Source: an uncultured Blautia sp.
Lineage (GTDB): Bacteria > Bacillota > Clostridia > Lachnospirales > Lachnospiraceae
Direction of reading: 5' to 3'
DNA: 36,216 nucleotides
NCBI RefSeq assembly: GCF_934424005.1
Contig: NZ_CAKRXI010000031.1
Location: 1-36,216 of the forward strand
Shown: positions 34,533-36,216 of the stretch, piece after piece
Layout: every line of letters begins with the position of its first letter
Numbering within the stretch: the stretch's first letter is position 1
The notes under the pieces: model-generated
Told to the model about the DNA's origin: nothing
The model's input: the letters and a program-made list of their open reading frames with translations, nothing else
The model's database searches: none
Translations under genes and position numbers: made by a program

Positions 34533-35153
34533 ATGAAAATAGTGATAGTAGATGATGACTGCCTGGTTACAGAGGCTTTGAAAACAATCCTTGAAGTGAA
34601 TGAAGACGTACAGGTGCTGGCAACAGGGTCCGATGGCAGAGATGCGGTATGCCTGTATGCAGAATATAAGCCAGATGTCTTGTTAATGGATATTCGAATG
34701 AAGAATATGAATGGACTCGAGGCTTCGGCTGAAATATTAAAGGCAGAACCAAAGGCTAATATATTGCTTCTTACAACGTTCCTTGATGATGAATATATTG
34801 TGAAAGCGTTACGCCTGGGAGCAAAAGGGTATCTGCTGAAACAGGATTATGCAAGCATTTTGCCGGCATTGAGAGCAGTGTATTCCGGGCAAACTGTATT
34901 TGGACAGGAAATTGTATCTAAAATACCGGATTTGATCCAAAAGAAGGAAAAGTTTGATTATAGTGCCTGTGAAATTAATGAAAGAGAAAAGGAAATCATC
35001 CGTCTGGTTGCAAATGGATACAGTAATAGGGAAATTGCTGCGGAAATGTACCTGGGAGAAGGTACGGTGAGAAATTATCTGAGCTCAATTCTGGATAAAT
35101 TGCAGCTCCGCGACCGTACACAAGTAGCTGTTTTTTACTATAAGCACCGTTGA
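34533..35153 (+). CDS. NarL/FixJ-family response regulator
   Basis: The 206-residue protein has a receiver domain with the acidic pocket DDD (7-9), the phosphorylated Asp53 in LLMDIRM, Thr80-81 and the conserved Lys in GYLLKQD. A LuxR-type helix-turn-helix follows (INEREKEIIRLVANGYSNREIAAEMYLGEGTVRNYLSSIL). It is coupled to the sensor kinase. The likely targets are its own operon and the divergent ABC exporter, through the sites at 33214-33307. Confidence 0.93.
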   Translation: MKIVIVDDDCLVTEALKTILEVNEDVQVLATGSDGRDAVCLYAEYKPDVLLMDIRMKNMNGLEASAEILKAEPKANILLLTTFLDDEYIVKALRLGAKGYLLKQDYASILPALRAVYSGQTVFGQEIVSKIPDLIQKKEKFDYSACEINEREKEIIRLVANGYSNREIAAEMYLGEGTVRNYLSSILDKLQLRDRTQVAVFYYKHR

Positions 35154-35164
35154 AAAAAAGAAAA

Positions 35165-35323
35165 ATGCAGGAATATATTATGCATAATTATGAGAAAAAT
35201 ATACATATGGGAGACGTGGAAAGTATAAAAAATAAAAGAAGAGTCGTCAGCGGGGAGGATGAAGTATTGGAGATATGTGGAGTAGTAGAGGGAAATGGGA
35301 TTTCTATGAAAAAAGTTTTGTGA
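35165..35323 (+). CDS. Possible small protein, 52 codons
   Basis: An ATG-initiated frame (MQEYIMHNYEKNIHMGDVESIKNKRR...) runs for 52 codons beginning 11 bases after the regulator stop codon. No clear ribosome binding site precedes it, only an A/G-rich stretch, and I recognise no domain. The C-terminal half is acidic then neutral with one Cys. It could be a short peptide linked to the exporter system or a chance frame in a decaying region. Confidence 0.2.
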   Translation: MQEYIMHNYEKNIHMGDVESIKNKRRVVSGEDEVLEICGVVEGNGISMKKVL

Positions 35324-35326
35324 AGA

Positions 35327-35335
35327 TGTGGATAA
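35327..35335 (-). other. Isolated perfect DnaA box
   Basis: TGTGGATAA, the complement of TTATCCACA, occurs alone about 20 kb right of oriC. It may bind DnaA but could be chance. Confidence 0.35.
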
Positions 35336-35481
35336 GTAGTATGAAATTGGTGAATGCAAAAGACATATGTGCGCGTGGTGAAAACATTGCTGCGTGCGAG
35401 ACAAAACCATTGCTGAAATAATAGAAAACAGATGAAATTTATAAAAAATGTCAGATAATAATACAACCATTCGCCACTGTA

Positions 35482-35550
35482 ACCATTGACATCTGTATAA
35501 ACGGCAATAAAAAGATATCCTGCTATCAACTTCCTGCAGGAGTTCGCAGA
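35482..35550. repeat. 69-bp direct repeat, copy 1
   Basis: This segment aligns without gaps to 36146-36214, with 5 differences in 69 bases. The last 38 bases (AAAGATATCCTGC..., then CTTCCTGCAGGAGTTCGCAGA) differ at one position only. Similarity extends weakly about 11 bases further left. Copy 1 forms the left arm of the palindromic element at 35504-35614. Confidence 0.9.
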
Positions 35551-35614
35551 CAGGTTATCACCTAGAACTTCCGAACGACGAAGCCTGTTGATGGCAGGAT
35601 ATCTTTAATATTGC
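35504..35614. repeat. Palindromic element of about 110 bp
   Basis: GCAATA (35504-35509) and AAAGATATCCTGC-ATCAAC (35511-35530) pair with GTTGAT-GCAGGATATCTTT (35587-35606) and TATTGC (35609-35614). This makes a stem of about 26 base pairs with one wobble and a small internal loop. The 56-base interior folds further: GGA-GTTC with GAAC-TTCC, and AGGT/ACCT around TATC. No transposase or U-run is present. It may be a MITE-like repeat or a structured RNA. Confidence 0.75.
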
Positions 35615-35657
35615 GTAAAATACACGAGTATCTCTATTATCTCTGCTTATTTCACTC

Positions 35658-36004
35658 GCATCCAGATAGCAGTGCAGCTACGAGAACAGTCCTCGTAACG
35701 GAAGCAGTGCTGAGTTCTACGTATCAGCATTGTTACTGGATGCTCCTTTCACGCAGCCCAATAGCAACAACAGATCCCAGAACACGCATAGATTTCTACT
35801 CGTCCCGCGCGTTTGTTAGCAGCCATTCACGCAAACTCGCTAACACTCAGACAGAGCGCTCGGTGGCAGCAACTAGCACAGTCCTCGTAACGGAATCTAA
35901 GCTAGGTTCTGGATATCTGTTCTGCTATGTGACTGCTGAGAATTGGAACATTACAATTTGCCTTAACTTTATTGCCGTATGTGGAATAATCCTTCTGATA
36001 TCCA
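35658..36004. other. Hairpin-rich non-coding segment with two related modules
   Basis: Module A is closed by GCATCCAG (35658-35665) and CTGGATGC near 35736-35743, and contains TACGAG/CTCGTA around AACAGTC. Module B includes CTAGC/GCTAG arms around the same core, then a TGGATATC (35910-35917)/GATATCCA (35997-36004) stem. Both modules share the exact 18-mer ACAGTCCTCGTAACGGAA (35686-35703 and 35878-35895) within about 60 bases of similarity. GTTAGC/GCTAAC forms another hairpin between them. A 135-codon plus-strand frame crosses the region but lacks a ribosome binding site and any recognisable domain. A structured RNA or repeat family is more likely. Confidence 0.5.
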
Positions 36005-36070
36005 TAGTATTCTTATAAAAGTATCCCCAACAATAATATGAATTTGTGAATTGTATAATCTATTACTTAA

Positions 36071-36086
36071 TGTTTCATGTGAAACA
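36071..36086. other. parS: Near-canonical parS site (ParB/Spo0J binding)
   Basis: TGTTTCATGTGAAACA has perfect 7-base arms, TGTTTCA and TGAAACA. It differs from the Firmicute parS consensus TGTTNCACGTGAAACA only in the central CG, here TG. parS sites cluster near origins, and this one lies about 21 kb from oriC. ParB bound here would help segregate the origin. No parA or parB gene is in the window. Confidence 0.7.
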
Positions 36087-36088
36087 TT

Positions 36089-36131
36089 GGACAGCAACGG
36101 CTCGATTCCCTTAACGAATCAGTTGCCGTCC
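36089..36131. repeat. Inverted repeat beside parS
   Basis: GGACAGCAAC (36089-36098) pairs with GTTGCCGTCC (36122-36131) with one mismatch, and GATTC (36104-36108) pairs with GAATC (36116-36120) inside. There is no U-run, so it is not a typical terminator. Confidence 0.6.
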
Positions 36132-36145
36132 AGTCGCCGTGAACT

Positions 36146-36214
36146 ACCATAGATACCTGTATAAACAGCAATAAAAAGATATCCTGCCATCAACTTCCTG
36201 CAGGAGTTCGCAGA
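36146..36214. repeat. 69-bp direct repeat, copy 2
   Basis: The second copy of the repeat at 35482-35550. Its AAAGATATCCTGCCATCAAC (36175-36194) is the exact complement of the right arm of the first palindrome, so a second palindromic element probably continues beyond the window. The sequence after CGCAGA differs from copy 1, which suggests a different interior. Confidence 0.85.
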
Positions 36215-36216
36215 AG

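Noticed and set aside
35138..35470. A 110-codon minus-strand frame
   Set aside because: It overlaps the end of the regulator gene, is rich in Phe, His and Ser as expected of antisense AT-rich sequence, and has no ribosome binding site.
35611..36018. A 135-codon plus-strand frame with a hydrophobic C-terminus
   Set aside because: It starts with TTG inside the palindromic element, has no ribosome binding site, runs through several perfect hairpins and shows no recognisable domain.
35482..36214. CRISPR array or integron cassette array
   Set aside because: Only two copies of the long repeat with no regular spacers; no cas or integrase gene; the arms do not match attC core sites convincingly.

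Overview
This window is the replication-origin neighbourhood of a low-to-mid G+C anaerobic Firmicute, most likely a Lachnospiraceae member of the Blautia/Ruminococcus/Dorea type. This is inferred from gene order and protein style; no species marker is visible. The order recF, S4-domain protein, dnaN, dnaA, [oriC], rpmH, rnpA, yidD, yidC, khpB, mnmE, mnmG, rsmG is the classical Firmicute origin. DnaA boxes lie on both sides of dnaA. Genes left of oriC (about 14.6-15.1 kb) are all on the minus strand. Genes to its right are plus up to 29.7 kb, so transcription follows replication outward in both directions.

Left arm, reading away from the origin: dnaA, dnaN, S4 protein, recF; a large TPR/acidic-linker/degenerate AAA+ protein with its own promoter, then rsmA; a small secreted DUF1002-like protein; a candidate small RNA behind a promoter carrying 11-bp-spaced direct repeats; an S1-domain protein, a CBS/DRTGG family II pyrophosphatase and a flavin reductase; a shikimate-kinase-like protein; murA; and finally a complete SAM-I (S-box) riboswitch with promoter and terminator, whose target gene lies beyond base 1.

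Right arm: the rpmH-to-rsmG housekeeping block ends at a strong terminator. Then come a four-gene Gld-type ABC operon (ATPase, permease, GldG-like, DUF4340), a threonine-aldolase-like PLP enzyme, and a membrane-anchored alpha/beta-hydrolase fold protein that lacks the catalytic serine. Next is an inward-facing minus-strand ABC-2 exporter (ATPase plus two permeases), divergent from a NarL-type histidine kinase/response regulator pair. This layout resembles the linearmycin-resistance (LnrJK/LnrLMN) type of system. The shared intergenic region carries repeated TGACATTTGTCA-type sites next to both predicted promoters.

The last kilobase (35.2-36.2 kb) has no convincing gene. It holds a 69-bp direct repeat, a roughly 110-bp imperfect palindrome, a two-module hairpin-rich segment, an isolated DnaA box and a near-canonical parS site. 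The most novel-looking elements are the candidate sRNA at about 5.86-6.0 kb, the degenerate AAA+ protein, the divergent operator array and the structured repeat region at the right end.
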